A stretch of DNA of 64,000 bases from Flaccisagitta enflata (GCA_965153355.1 OZ231127.1:91574001-91638000), one strand, 5' to 3'; positions 34,801 through 45,819 are shown, counted from the first letter of the stretch. The notes: a model not told the origin generated them from the letters alone. Numbers and translations are program-made.

Positions 34801-36245
34801 TTGAGATAGGCCTAAGAGCTTGATAGGTGGTCATTTAGGGCCAGTGTGATGGTGGAAGGTGGTGGTTATGGGTGGATAGAGTTGAGATAGGCCTAAGAGC
34901 TTGATAGGTGGTCATTTAGGGCGAGTGTGATGGTGGAAGGTGGTGGTTATGGGTGGATAGAGTTGAGATAGGCCCAAGAGCTTGATAGGTGGTCATTTAG
35001 GGCCAGTGTGATGGTGGAAGGTGGTGGTTATGGGTGGATAGAGTTGATGATAGGACTAAGAGCTTGATAGGTGGTCATTTAGGGCCAGTGTGATGGTGGA
35101 AGGTGGTGGTTATGGGTGGATAGAGTTGAGATAGGCCTAAGAGCTTGATAGGTGGTCATTTAGGGCCAGTGTGATGGTGGAAGGTGGTGGTTATGGGTGG
35201 ATAGAGTTGAGATAGGCCTAAGAGCTTGATAGGTGGTCATTTAGGGCCAGTGTGATGGTGGAAGGTGGTGGTTATGGGTGGATAGAGTTGAGATAGGCCT
35301 AAGAGCTTGATAGGTGGTCATTTAGGGCCAGTGTGATGGTGGAAGGTGGTGGTTATGGGTGGATAGAGTTGAGATAGGCCTAAGAGCTTGATAGGTGGTC
35401 ATTTAGGGCCAGTGTGATGGTGGAAGGTGGTGGTTATGGGTGGATAGAGTTGAGATAGGCCTAAGAAACTTGATAGGTGGTCATTTAGGGCCAGTGTGAT
35501 GGTGGAAGGTGGTGGTTATGGGTGGATAAGTTGAATGGAACCTAAGAGCTTGATAGGTGGTCATTTAGGGCCAGTGTGATGGTGGAAGGTGGTGGTTATG
35601 GGTGGATAGAGTTGAGATAGGCCTAAGAGCTGATAGGTGGTCATTTAGGGCCAGTGTGATGAGTGGAAGAGTGGTGTTTATGGTTGGATAGAGTTGAGTT
35701 AGGCCTAAGAGCGATAGGTGGTCATTTAGGGCCAGTGTGATGGTGGAAGAGTGGTGGTTATGGGTGGATAGAGTTGAGATAGGCCTAAACTTGATAGGTG
35801 GTCATTTAGGGCCAGTGTGATGGTGGAAGGTGGTGGTTATGGGTGGATAGAGTTGAGATAGGCCTAAGAGCTTGATAGGTGGTCATTTAGGGCCAGTGTG
35901 ATGGTGGAAGGTGGTGGTTATGGGTGGATAGAGTTGAGATAGGCCTAAGAGCTTGATAGGTGGTCATTTAGGGCCAGTGTGATGGTGGAAGGTGGTGGTT
36001 ATGGGTGGATAGAGTTGAGATAGGCCTAAGAGCTTGATAGGTGGTCATTTAGGGCCAGTGTGATGGTGGAAGGTGGTGGTTATGGGTGGATAGAGTTGAG
36101 ATAGGCCTAAGAGCTTGATAGGTGGTCATTTAGGGCCAGTGTGATGGTGGAAGGTGGTGGTTATGGGTGGATAGAGTTGAGATAGGCCTAAGAGCTTGAT
36201 AGGTGGTCATTTAGGGCCAGTGTGATGGTGGAAGGTGGTGGTTAT
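31841..36245. repeat. 81-bp minisatellite array, about 52 units
   Basis: The unit begins CCTAAGAGCTTGATAGGTGG, continues TCATTTAGGGCCAGTGTGAT, GGTGGAAGGTGGTGGTTATG, GGTGGATAGAGTTGAGATAG and ends G. Starts at 31851, 31932 and 32013 give an exact 81-bp period. Many units are identical; patches near 32750-32860, 33712-34420 and 35466-35790 carry many small indels. One foreign element interrupts it at 33072-33280. Stops interrupt the frames, so it is not coding. Confidence 0.98.
33072..33280. mobile_element. 209-bp MITE in the minisatellite, 4-bp duplication TAAG
   Basis: CACACTC at the left end is inverted as GAGTGTG at the right. TAAG, present once in an intact unit, flanks it at 33068-33071 and 33281-33284. 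Subterminal GAAAATCCA(T/C)..TT(A/G)AAAT also recurs in inverted form. The host unit is otherwise intact, so the boundary is resolved to the base. A 69-codon minus frame over it is not recognised. Superfamily not assigned. Confidence 0.88.
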
Positions 36246-36362
36246 AGAGATAGATAGACAGAGAGAGAGAAACAGAGACAGAGAGAGAGAAACAGAGACA
36301 GAGAGACAGAGAGACAGAGAGACAGAGACAGAGAGATAGAGACAGAGACAGAGACAGAGACG

Positions 36363-36416
<54 letters not shown>
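36245..36416. repeat. GACAGA-type and (GA)n microsatellite
   Basis: The tract starts where the last 81-bp unit is cut after GGTGGTGGTTAT, and consists of GAGACAGAGA mixtures and pure GA at 36365-36412. Confidence 0.95.
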
Positions 36417-36419
<3 letters not shown>

Positions 36420-36525
36420 GAGAGGGAGGACCAAGTAAGAGAGGAGGAAGCCATTCCAGTTGATGATTTCATCGCATCGACCTCGTTAATGGTTACAAGT
36501 GTGAGACATAGCCAGTTAGCCCAAG

Positions 36526-36572
36526 CCGCTACCGCAACCGCTACCGCAACCGCTACCGCAACCGCTACCGTA
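36526..36572. repeat. 12-bp tandem repeat CGCTACCGCAAC
   Basis: Nearly four perfect units. ACCACCG and CACTAC triplets continue weakly to 36800 and recur at 37385-37600. Confidence 0.9.
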
Positions 36573-36816
36573 AGCATCGAAACTATCACAGTGGAGCACT
36601 ACCTCCACAGCTATCTGTTAGTCTATAGCTTTTACTACCATCACCGCAACCACTACCACCACCGTGACCAAAACCTTATTTATGGTAACAAAATTCGAAT
36701 AAGGATAGTTAGCCTCAGCCGATACAAATGTACCTCTACCACTACCTCTTCTATTATCGCAATGCGTCAACACCTCAACCACCACCGCTACCACTACCAA
36801 TAACACTAAATGACTA

Positions 36817-37380
36817 CAGGGTGTTTCACATCAAATGAAATATAAGAAAACAATGTTGTTCTTCTTCTAGAAATGAGAAAATAATTTTGAAAAAAAAAAA
36901 GATGCAAAGCCTCTTTAAGCTCTGGTTTTGCAAGTGAAAAAATCATTGGTCTAAGTTTAATAGTTTGGCCGCAATAATGATTTGAAGTAAAATGAAAATT
37001 TCCAGCCAATGTCTTTTTTAACTGGAATGTTTTTCTTTAAATTGTTTTCATTTCTAAACGGTTTGAGCTAATGATCCCAGATTGGTCTCAAATTAAAGAT
37101 TTTCAAATTTTCTTTTATTTGAGTCCAATCTGGCATCTGTGGCTCTAACCGATTAGACACAAGAGTAATTTAAAGAAAAGTTTCTAAAATAGGAAAAGCC
37201 TTGACTGTAAATATTCATTTTTCTTTAAATTTATATTGTGGCCAAACTACTTGACACAGATCAATGAAAATTTTACATGAAAAATCGGAGCTTAAGAGCT
37301 CTTAAAATCTTTTTTCAAAATCATTTTAAGAAGCAGAATGACATTGTTTTCTTATATTTCATTAGATGTGAAACACCCTG
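36817..37380. mobile_element. Foldback Tc1/mariner-like MITE, CAGGGTGTTTCACATC ends
   Basis: CAGGGTGTTTCACATCAAAT, GAAATATAAGAAAACAATGT at the left is inverted at the right end with one change in the first 40 bp. TA flanks it (36815-36816 and 37381-37382). Inversion extends to the centre: AACGGTTTGAGCTA...AGATTGGTCTCAAAT faces ATTTGAGTCCAATCT...TAACCGATT. The whole 564 bp is thus one imperfect palindrome. No coding frame. Confidence 0.85.
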
Positions 37381-37689
37381 TACTATAGCTACTACTACTT
37401 CAAAACCACTTCCACCACCTCACCATCACTGTTATGTAGGAACCTACCACTCCCGCTAAAACTGCCACTACCACCACTGCTATCACTACCGCCAACACTT
37501 CTGCCATTTCTACCATTTCTACCACCACCGACGCCACTTCAACAACAGCTACCACAACCACTGCCACCCGTGCCGCTGCCGTGACCGCGACAGAGAACGG
37601 TGGCAAGGTGAAAAACACGGAACGAGGTTCAATGAGCTCCTTATTCTAAATGAGCCACCATTTCTCTCGTTCTGAAACCCTAAATAAGG

Positions 37690-37749
37690 TGTTGTTGTTG
37701 TTTTTGTTTTTGTTTTTGTTTTTGTTTTTGTTTTTGTTTTTGTTTTTGG

Positions 37750-37802
<53 letters not shown>

Positions 37803-37858
37803 TTTTTTTGTTTTTGTTTTTGTTTTGTTTTTTGTTTTTGTTTTTGTTGTTATTGAAA
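37690..37858. repeat. (GTTTTT)n and (TTG)n tracts
   Basis: Hexamers GTTTTT flank a TTG block at 37751-37800. Confidence 0.95.
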
Positions 37859-37895
37859 TGGTTGTTGTTATTTTGATGTTGCTGCTTTGTTGCTG

Positions 37896-37901
37896 TTATC
37901 G

Positions 37902-37998
<97 letters not shown>

Positions 37999-38015
37999 AG
38001 TTGTTGTTTTTGTTT

Positions 38016-38076
<61 letters not shown>

Positions 38077-38093
38077 GGTGGTGGTGGTGGTGG

Positions 38094-38184
<91 letters not shown>

Positions 38185-38213
38185 ATTTGTTTTTGTTGTT
38201 GTTGTTGTTGTTG

Positions 38214-38272
<59 letters not shown>

Positions 38273-38276
38273 TGTT

Positions 38277-38365
<89 letters not shown>

Positions 38366-38367
38366 GG

Positions 38368-38464
<97 letters not shown>

Positions 38465-38466
38465 GG
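37896..38466. repeat. (TTG)n microsatellite, about 570 bp
   Basis: TTG repeats with rare interruptions (GTGGTGGTGG near 38077, TATTTGTTTTTG near 38184, TTTTGTTTTG near 38270). Poly-C/L/V/N/T frames to 242 codons are artefacts. Confidence 0.98.
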
Positions 38467-38811
38467 ATGAATATAGCGTTTTAAGACAAAAGAACAAAAG
38501 ATAAGAGAAAGAGACTGTAAGAAAGTGATTCCGTAAAAATGAGATTTCGTCTAGACTCTGAAGGATGAAATCTTCTCCTTCGTGCGCCTCACTCAAAAAT
38601 ATATAAAACGAGGAAAAGGATTTTCAAGTGAAAGTCACTGATTTATTCCTCCCAGTTAAGATTAAGAAAGCGCCACCGGCCATAGTGGCACCGGCAATAG
38701 TGGTTATAGCGTGATTGACGGAAAGCGTAGCCAAAAACAAAAAAAAAAAAAGGCTGTAAAAAAAGAATACATTAAAGAAACAATGCCATGGCGCCAATGC
38801 AAATGAATAGA

Positions 38812-39080
38812 AACCAGCCCGGTTACACGGTGGGCAGGGGCAGTGATAAGAAAGGCTCATCTAGCTGAGCGGCATTAAGATTAATTTAAGAACATGGCTG
38901 AATCAAAGGTAGTTCAAGTCGTGAACAATTTGGCAGAGGGCAGGAACAGAAACACAAACAACAAATGCAGCATGGATGGACCAACGGACTGATAAATGGA
39001 TGGACTTATGTAATGGATAAACGGACAGATGGACTTTTGGTTGAAGCATCTCATACAGTCCACGGTTTGCGACAAAAAAA
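38812..39080 (+). mobile_element. Family A relic, low similarity
   Basis: CCAGCCCGGTTACACGGTGG and GCAGGGGCAGTGATAAG recall the 5' end, and GGACCAACGGACTGATAAAT with CAGTCCACGGTTTGCGACAA recall the tract and terminus. Much of the middle is unrelated. Confidence 0.35.
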
Positions 39081-39465
39081 TTGGCGCCTTGAAAAGCGCA
39101 ATTGACAGACAAATACGTTGGGAGTAGTTGTGCTACTTGTATATGAAGAAGATTTGGGTTCCAATTTTCTGGGCGATGCAGTCGACAACGGTTTTTTTTT
39201 GTCTACACATGCGCAGATATGCAATGAAAAATGTCCTTTGGGTGGCGACAACAAATATTTTGGGAAATTTCGTTCACGCCTGATTTTGTTGAGGACCGGA
39301 GACTATCCAAGAAGGATATAGACCGAGAAAAAGAGACGCACTATCCGAGAGTATCCAAGGTTATGTATTGTGTGTATTTGCATCTCATCTATATTCTAGG
39401 GAGAGTAAAACGATGTGAATGAGGAGATAAAAGAAATAAAGAAGGATTTGGGGGGAAAATGACAA
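39080..39465. other. Unassigned intervening sequence
   Basis: Short frames on both strands are not recognised. No repeat or RNA feature supported. The same applies to 38470-38810. Confidence 0.4.
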
Positions 39466-39469
39466 GAAA

Positions 39470-39554
39470 GAAAGAAAGGATAACTAATGAAGAGAGAGAG
39501 AAAAAAAAGAAAGTAAGAAGGAAAGAAAGAAAGAAAGAAAGAAAAAACGAAAAA

Positions 39555-39650
<96 letters not shown>

Positions 39651-39660
39651 AAAAAAGAAA

Positions 39661-39737
<77 letters not shown>

Positions 39738-39748
39738 GAAGTAGGAAC
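39470..39748. repeat. (GAAA)n microsatellite
   Basis: About 280 bp of AAAG tetranucleotide with minor interruptions at 39545 and 39650. Confidence 0.97.
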
Positions 39749-39778
39749 GAAAGATAGAAGAAAAAGATGGAAGAAAGA

Positions 39779-39892
39779 AGTCGGATCGACCGACCAACCA
39801 ACCGACCGGTGCGCGACCGACCAACCGACCGGTAAAGAGGGTCTGTAACTTTAAAAAGGGTCTGTAACTTTAAAAAGGGTCTGTAACTTTTC
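39779..39892 (+). mobile_element. Family A-like 3' remnant with 20-bp triplication
   Basis: A (GACC)n tract (GATCGACCGACCAACCAACC) follows the GAAA tract, then GGTCTGTAACTTTAAAAAG repeated three times at 20-bp spacing (39839-39892). As at 4253-4472, it is the A-terminated end that has been tandemly multiplied. Confidence 0.45.
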
Positions 39893-40272
39893 TTTTTTCC
39901 TCGTCGATTGAATAAACAAACTCAGTTCATGTCATTGTTCAGCTGCAAAAGGCAAAAATGCAAAAATGGTTTACTTTTTAGTTTGTTCTCCTTTGTAGTA
40001 ACACCTGAGTCCTTATGTTAGAACACTTAAATGCATTTGTTAGTACATTGGAAAATTGTTTGGAACTCGAGCAAAAAGTGTTTTCCAACAATGAAATCAT
40101 AATCAGGGACTTGTTAAAGCTATCGCTGATATGATCCAAAAATATACAGTTATCAATAGGAATATACAGTTTTGTGCTGATTAATTTGCAATCCTTTGTT
40201 CTTTCTCTCAACTTTTGAGCTCCCCCCCCTTCCCCTTTATGCATACAGTACTTATTCACCAACTACTTTCTC
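39893..40272. other. Unassigned intervening sequence
   Basis: AT-rich. A 94-codon minus frame (39978-40262) is not recognised and has no supporting context. Confidence 0.4.
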
Positions 40273-40361
<89 letters not shown>

Positions 40362-40792
40362 CTTCTTCTTCTTCTTCTTCTTCTTCTTCTTCTTCTTCTT
40401 CTTCTTCTTCTTCTTCTTCTTCTTCTTCTTCTTCTTCTTCTTCTTTTTCTGTTTTTTTTTTTCTTTCTTTTTCTTCTTCCTCTTTTTCTTTTTCTTTTTC
40501 TTTTTCTTTTCTTTTTCTTTTTCTTTTCTTTTTTTTTTTCTTCTTCTTCTTTCTTCTTCGTCTTCTTTTTCTTCTTCTTCTTCTTCTTCTTCTTCTTCTT
40601 CTTCTTCTTCTTCTTCTTCTTCTTCTTCTTCTTCTTCTTCTTCTTCTTCTTCTTCTTTCTTCTTCTTCTTCTTTTTCTTCTTTTTCTTCTTCTTCTTCTT
40701 CTTCTTCTTCTTCTTCTTCTTCTTCTTCTTCTTCTTCTTCTTCTTCTTCTTCTTCTTCTTCTTCTTCTTCTTCTTCTTCTTTTTCTTCTCAC
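40273..40792. repeat. (TTG)n then (TTC)n microsatellite
   Basis: TTG to 40361 changes in a single step to TTC, which runs with T-rich interruptions to 40792. Poly-L/V/F/S/R/K frames are artefacts. Confidence 0.98.
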
Positions 40793-40796
40793 AATT

Positions 40797-41150
40797 GTCC
40801 TGACAGATGTGTCAACGCACTCGCAATTGTCACAACAGATGAGCTCACACACTCGCAGTTGTCCAAACAGGTGTGTGCATGCTCTACCGATGGTCCTAAC
40901 AGGTGTTCGCACATACAATTGTCCCAACAGGTGTGTGCATGCACTCCCAATTTTACAAACAGGTATGCGCAAACACGCATGATTTTCTAAATAGGAGTGT
41001 TCATACTTTATACACTCCCAATTATCCATATTGGTTTATACACGCACTCACAATTTTCCCAACAGGTCTGTGCATGCATTCTTGATGGTTTTGTCCTAAC
41101 AGGTGTATTCATGCACTCATCATTGTCCATACAGGTGTGCGCATGTGCGA
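40797..41150. repeat. Degenerate minisatellite, 31-37 bp unit, about 10 copies
   Basis: Each unit has (G/A)TTGTCC(T/C/A)AACAGGTGTGT followed by GCATGCACTC-like sequence. Anchors occur near 40797, 40830, 40861, 40892, 40921, 40953, 41058, 41093 and 41127. It directly follows the TTC tract. Confidence 0.75.
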
Positions 41151-41372
41151 ACGCGTTACACGGTTTGATGATGTCATCGCCGCTGCAGTAAAATATAGGC
41201 AAAAGTACAGCAGGGGATGTTGTACCAGGTGCTGCAGCAGGTACTGCAGCAGGTGCAGCATTCTCTCTCTCTTTTTTTTTTTTTTGCTGTCCCACTATCA
41301 AATCCAGCAGCAGAAACGTTCTTCTTGTGTTTTTTTGCCCGCGGCCTCTGCTGAGGCAGTGGACTCCTGCTG

Positions 41373-41377
<5 letters not shown>

Positions 41378-41458
<81 letters not shown>
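41378..41458. repeat. (CT)n microsatellite
   Basis: Pure CT tract, preceded by GCAGCAGGTGCTGCAG-type repeats at 41215-41260. Confidence 0.97.
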
Positions 41459-41460
<2 letters not shown>

Positions 41461-41637
41461 GCTCCAGATATTTTTTTCTACTTCCTTCCTTTGAACACGT
41501 TGTTTTCCCTTCAGACCTTTTTTCCTTGAGTTACTACTGCTGTCGCTGCTGCTGTTGTTTCTGCTGATGCTGCTGTGACTGTTTCTTTGCCTGAACCAAC
41601 CTTCGTTCTGCGTTTTTTTCCCACTGCTCAACAAATA

Positions 41638-41653
41638 AGTTCTTCTTCTTTTC

Positions 41654-41684
<31 letters not shown>

Positions 41685-41735
41685 TTCTTCTTCTTCTTCT
41701 TCTTCTTCTTCTTCTTCTTCTTCTTCTTCTTCCTC
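41638..41735. repeat. (TTC)n microsatellite
   Basis: CTT triplets with CCTCTT edges. Confidence 0.97.
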
Positions 41736-41767
41736 TGCCCCTCCTCTCCTCTTCTTCTTCCGCTTAC

Positions 41768-41860
41768 CAGTGACGTCATCCTGGTTTTTTCCCTCTCATT
41801 TTTGGAGCTCCTCCCACATGTACCCAAATACGTCATTCACAGCTGTGAAGATGGCGTGGG
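41768..41860. promoter_or_regulatory. Possible CRE/E-box cluster
   Basis: TGACGTCA (CRE consensus) at 41771-41778, TACGTCAT near 41829, the 14-bp palindrome TTCACAGCTGTGAA at 41836-41849 (contains an E-box, CAGCTG) and AAGATGGCG immediately after. The grouping resembles a vertebrate or invertebrate TATA-less promoter, but no gene follows. Confidence 0.2.
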
Positions 41861-42545
41861 AGGGAAAGAGGAGGGAAAGAAGAAGAAAGGCAGGGAGGAA
41901 AAGAGGAAGAAGATGGAACAATGGGGAACAAGGAGGAAAACACTGAGGGAAAAATGCATGTCTGTTTTTTTTTTCTGTTGTGCATAAGGCAATTTATCCT
42001 TTATTGCGGGCCAGCTGAAATACACGATTTGGTAGGTAAAGAAGCCTAGTTTTTTCCCACCAATCATTTCGTTGATAACAAAAACGGTTCTTAGACATCC
42101 CCTGGGACCAAGTGCCCAACATACATCCTTCATACTCAAGATTTTCATAGGTTAGGCGGCCATAAGTAGTGCCAAATCAGCCCATTCTTTCGTTCACACT
42201 TGTGTCACACTTCATATCTACTATGGTAAAGACATCAAGAAATTATCAGGCCTATCCAACCATGGGTCATTTTTGTACCTTTGGTATTTCTAAAAAAGCA
42301 CCAAAAAATTGGTGATGATTGGTGGTCATTTACTATGGAAAAAGTTCACTCATCGTCAATTTGTCCAGAATCATGATTTTCCCGATTTCCACACATAGTT
42401 GTATGCGAAAGCCAATATATCATACTTCAAAGGCGGGATCCAAAAATTTTTTCTTACCCCCGTTCAATACAGACATGAACCAGGTTACATGCCAAATTTC
42501 AGACCTTGATGTCCTTTCTAGCCCAAGAACTGGATTTTTTTGTAG
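41860..42545. other. Unassigned intervening sequence
   Basis: Short unrecognised frames on both strands. The minus frame at 41837-42148 is the longest at 103 codons. Confidence 0.4.
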
Positions 42546-42548
42546 CAG

Positions 42549-42769
42549 TGTCCGATTGCGTTAACACCCTGTCACGATTGTGTCACGCTGCATATCACAG
42601 TGATAAGCATAGTTCTCTTTTTGATTTCGTCGATTTTTTCTTACATGATGTGAAAGAGCATCAAATTTTAAGTTTGTAGCCAAAATTTCAAGAAAATCGC
42701 TTCAGTCGTTTAAGAGTAACGCTTATTTTTCTGTGCAGATGTCAATACTGACGTTAACGCGATCGGACA
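42549..42769. mobile_element. 221-bp MITE, TGTCCGATTGCGTTAAC ends
   Basis: TGTCCGATTGCGTTAAC at 42549-42565 and the inverse of GTTAACGCGATCGGACA at 42753-42769 differ at one of 17 positions. No target duplication is evident. The inside is non-coding. Confidence 0.7.
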
Positions 42770-42773
42770 TTAC

Positions 42774-42935
42774 TTAATAGGCTGTAGTGAAATGATGAAA
42801 ACTGCTTCCACCGTTATCATTGGGGATTTTTATTACGGTTTTGACCTTTAGGAAGTAATCCATGACAGTTTTAGTACATATTTCAATGGTCTAGTTGCGC
42901 GCGATTTCACCACAATATGCAAATGAGATTCATGG
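42774..42935 (+). repeat. Dispersed repeat G, copy 1
   Basis: ACTTAATAGGCTGTAGTGAA, CATTGGGGATTTTTATTACG, TAGTTGCGCGCGATTTCACC and ACAATATGCAAATGAGAT align with 45530-45695 on the opposite strand. It starts immediately after the MITE. Sequence 42936-43510 beyond it has no supported feature. Confidence 0.65.
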
Positions 42936-43511
42936 ATTTTTCAACTTTGTTGTTGTGGCCTGAATTAGCCCTTACATATAGGGTAGGAGGTTGATTGCCT
43001 AGGTTGGAATTGGAATTTGGTTTCCATTTTGTTCGTCAAAATTGATGTTTATGAAGATAGATGTTACAATTTTCCAACTTATTTTGATCTATTTTACCGG
43101 GGGCCCACTTGTTTTAAGCAAGAGGTAAGATGTGCGAAAATCGCGTAAATGTGAACAACTGCTTGATTTATGACTCACCTTGTTCTTATCATTTCTTATC
43201 AATGGATTGGTAAAAACCTTGGAATCGGTCTTGTTTGATCAATATTTAGAAGAAGAATATGAAGTTTTGAGGAATAGAAAATAGTGGCCCCTAGGGTTCC
43301 CTTTAGGGGTCCTCATTACTCCCCAAAATAGCTAAAATGATGATTAATGAGCTTTTTGTCATGGTTTCTCTTTAGAGGTTAATGGAGCAGTAATTTCTAT
43401 GGTAAGATAACGTTATCTGGTGGTGGGGTACACAAATCGAGGCTAGGGACCCCCAAGGGGGCCTATCTAGTGTTCCCAAGAGGCTCAAAACAGTCATAAA
43501 TGACCCAAATA

Positions 43512-43720
43512 TTGGCATTTTCAGAAGTTTTTTTAGGCAGCGGCTTCAAAGGGAATGAAGTCCAGCTATGGCCTCTTATCATCCCTCCCAGATTTCAAGT
43601 CCGCTCACAAACGCCTAAAACCATGGACGAAAGAATGAAAGTCCCAATGTGTTCTACAGGACTACATCCTTTTCAAGGCTGCTCCCCTGCTTCCCGACAC
43701 TCAGATATAATGTCAAACGA
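43512..43720. mobile_element. Family B copy B4, short and diverged
   Basis: GGCAGCGGCTTCAAAGGGAA, TGAAGTCCAGC and, inverted, AAAGTCCCAATGTGTTCTAC, AGGACTACATCC and TTTTCAAGGCTGCTCCC. The interior is only about 80 bp and the GGAC tract is a single GGACGAAAGAATG. Confidence 0.6.
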
Positions 43721-43890
43721 AGCAGCTTTTGTGACAATGAAGCGCCAATCTATCTGTACACTGTACAGACACTATCATCTAGGGCAGGAGAGCCGTATGG
43801 AATAAAAGAGAAGGCTTATGATTCCCTATGGGCCCTTCCCGCCGGCTTCAAGGATCCAAAACGGACAAAAATGACCAAAGTTTTGACATG

Positions 43891-44027
43891 TTTTTAGGTG
43901 CGACAAAGCACCTCTATAACTGGCTGTGTCCGTCTGTTGGTCTGTCGGTCTGTTGGTTGGTCGGGTAACGCATTCGTTCGTCGATCCACACGTCGCACCT
44001 TATTGGCCTACTTGGCCTTGTTATTTT
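43891..44027 (-). mobile_element. Family C copy 2
   Basis: TTTTTAGGTGCGACAAAGCA, CCTCTATAACTGGCTGTGTC, a GGTC/TGGTTGGTC tract, and CACGTCGCACCTTATTGGCC, TACTTGGCCTTGTTATTT. The paired words are AGGTGCGACA and CGTCGCACCT. Very like 1152-1284. Confidence 0.75.
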
Positions 44028-44059
44028 GTTTGCTTCAAAGTCGATGAATTGGTTTATCA

Positions 44060-44200
44060 CACCTGCACTATATCTATGGAATAGAAAGGCCATTCATTCA
44101 TCCAATCATTCATTCTTTTGTTCATTCATATGTTGATTAATTTGTTGATTGATTCATTCATATATTTTTTGTTTCATCGATTGAATAATAAATTAAGTTA
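44060..44200. repeat. ATTCATTC-type degenerate repeat
   Basis: CATTCATTC and TTGATTGATTCATTC variants over about 120 bp. Confidence 0.6.
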
Positions 44201-44295
44201 TTCACTCATGGTAAAATCATCAATTTAGCTTTTTGCTCCACTTTCAATCTCCACTTTCAATCCCAGACTTGAAACTGGCACTGCACATACAACTG

Positions 44296-44516
44296 ACGCG
44301 GGCTCATAATATTGTTGCGGACGGGTGGGCAGGGAGGTGTAACTCTAATCCACACCCTCGCTCACTCCACACACAGACAATCACAACTGCAGCATAAAAA
44401 ATGCGCGTTTTCGCACTTTTCAACTCAATCAACATGGACGGAAGGACCAACCAACAGATGGACCGACAGACGGATGGACGAAGCCTCATATAGAGGTAAC
44501 CGTCCGCACCTAAAAA
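44296..44516 (+). mobile_element. Family A-like copy, TGCGGACGG word
   Basis: The 5' word TGCGGACGG at 44316-44324 with GGTGGGCAGGGAGG is matched by CCGTCCGCA at 44500-44508. A GGACCGACAGACGGATGGAC tract and CCTCATATAGAGGTAACC precede the end, which is ACCTAAAAA. It mixes the CCTCATATAGAG of D with the ACCTAAAAA of C. Confidence 0.65.
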
Positions 44517-44767
44517 TCAATTCAGTGGTAGTTCAACAGCGAGTTGCCTCCTCATTTACCATCTTTATATCACATTTAGCAGCCTCTTTGTGGCAAGGAT
44601 ACGTGGCAATTCAAAAAGGGTGGGAATGACACCTCTAGTTTATCATTTAAACTTTGCTATTGTGAACACAATTACAAAATGAGGATTTTTCAGCTCTCTT
44701 CAAATAATCCCGGCAGAAGCTCAGGTTGATCAATCTACAAAGTTGTTTGAGGGTTCAACGCTTGGAC

Positions 44768-44985
44768 AAAAGGAGAACAAGTCATCCAAGGATTAAGGAT
44801 CGCACATAGTCAGCGGTACCCGATGCCCTGCTGGGAGTGATCCAGAGAAGAAGTGGAGTGAGAGAAGGGCAGCGGCCTCAAAGGGCCGATGTCCTGTAGA
44901 ACAGGGGGGGAATTTCCAGACGTCCTGAGGGTGCAAATTTCAGGCCTTAGATGAACCATGTGTTCTACAGAACCCAAAAAGGGTA
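44768..44985. mobile_element. Family B copy B5, minimal
   Basis: CATCCAAGGATTAAGGATCG, GTCAGCGGTACCCGATGCCC, GAAGGGCAGCGGCCTCAAAG, GGCCGATGTCCTGTAGAACA, a G-run, and at the right CCATGTGTTCTACAGAACCC. The internal repeats are absent. 45000-45340 after it holds no supported feature. Confidence 0.6.
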
Positions 44986-45337
44986 TACAAAAATAGATAT
45001 TCTTAGGTAAATATTAATACTAGTTTGTTGACCTCTTATTCTCATATTGTCCTCCTTTACTAGATGACAGTATCTGAACAGATAATTTGGAATTAAATTG
45101 TTGTTTTGGTGATTTCTTACTATTTTCAGTTCATTAGGTTCCCTGAATGGGCCCCTAAAAGGGCCCCTCAGGGGCTCGTAAACTAAATCAATGTACCCCA
45201 GCACTAGATGACAGTATCTTAACATAGAACATACATCCCCATTAACCTCTAGGATAGACAGTGAACACATTTGCTCGTCCAATCAAATGAGTAAAACCGG
45301 CCAAAATTGATAAAAACGCATATTTGCCGGTTCTCTC

Positions 45338-45390
45338 TCCGCCTCCTCCTCCTCCTCCTCCTCCTCCTCCTCCTCGTCCACCACCACCAC
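45338..45390. repeat. (CCT)n microsatellite
   Basis: CTCCTC triplets, then CCACCACC. Confidence 0.95.
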
Positions 45391-45529
45391 CTCCTGCACA
45401 ATCGTCTAACCTCTGCAGGAATGATACAGCGACAAAACATTTTGCAGTACACATTTTACTTCAGCATTATCCATCTATTTCATATCATAGGGAAATTGCT
45501 TTAGTCAGTTAATCTGATATTTGTCAAAA

Positions 45530-45700
45530 ATCATTGAAATCTCATTTGCATATTGTGGTCAAATCGCGCGCAACTAGATCCTCAAATATTGATGTCAAAT
45601 GAATTTCCTTCCATTCCTAAGACCCATACCCGTCATAAAAATCCCCAATGAGATCAGTGAGTGGAGAATTTAACTTTTAACTACAGCCTATTACTTAAGG
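45530..45700 (-). repeat. Dispersed repeat G, copy 2 (inverted relative to copy 1)
   Basis: ATCTCATTTGCATATTGTGG, AAATCGCGCGCAACTAGATC, CGTCATAAAAATCCCCAATG and ACTACAGCCTATTACTTAAG are the complement of copy 1, in order. Confidence 0.65.
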
Positions 45701-45819
45701 GTAGAGAAGAAACTCTCTCATGAATGGAAACGTAGATAGACGATCGCGAGCGCGCTGTTATTTCCCAGTCTTTGCCAGTCAGGGAAATGCCAACAAATGC
45801 GTAGAACGAAACCTCCTCA

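Noticed and set aside
31841-36245. CRISPR array or tandem gene array
   Set aside because: Repeats are contiguous 81-bp units with no unique spacers, and stops occur in the frames.
37825-38596. Poly-asparagine, poly-threonine and poly-cysteine frames
   Set aside because: TTG/AAC triplet repeat read in different phases; no flanking protein domain.
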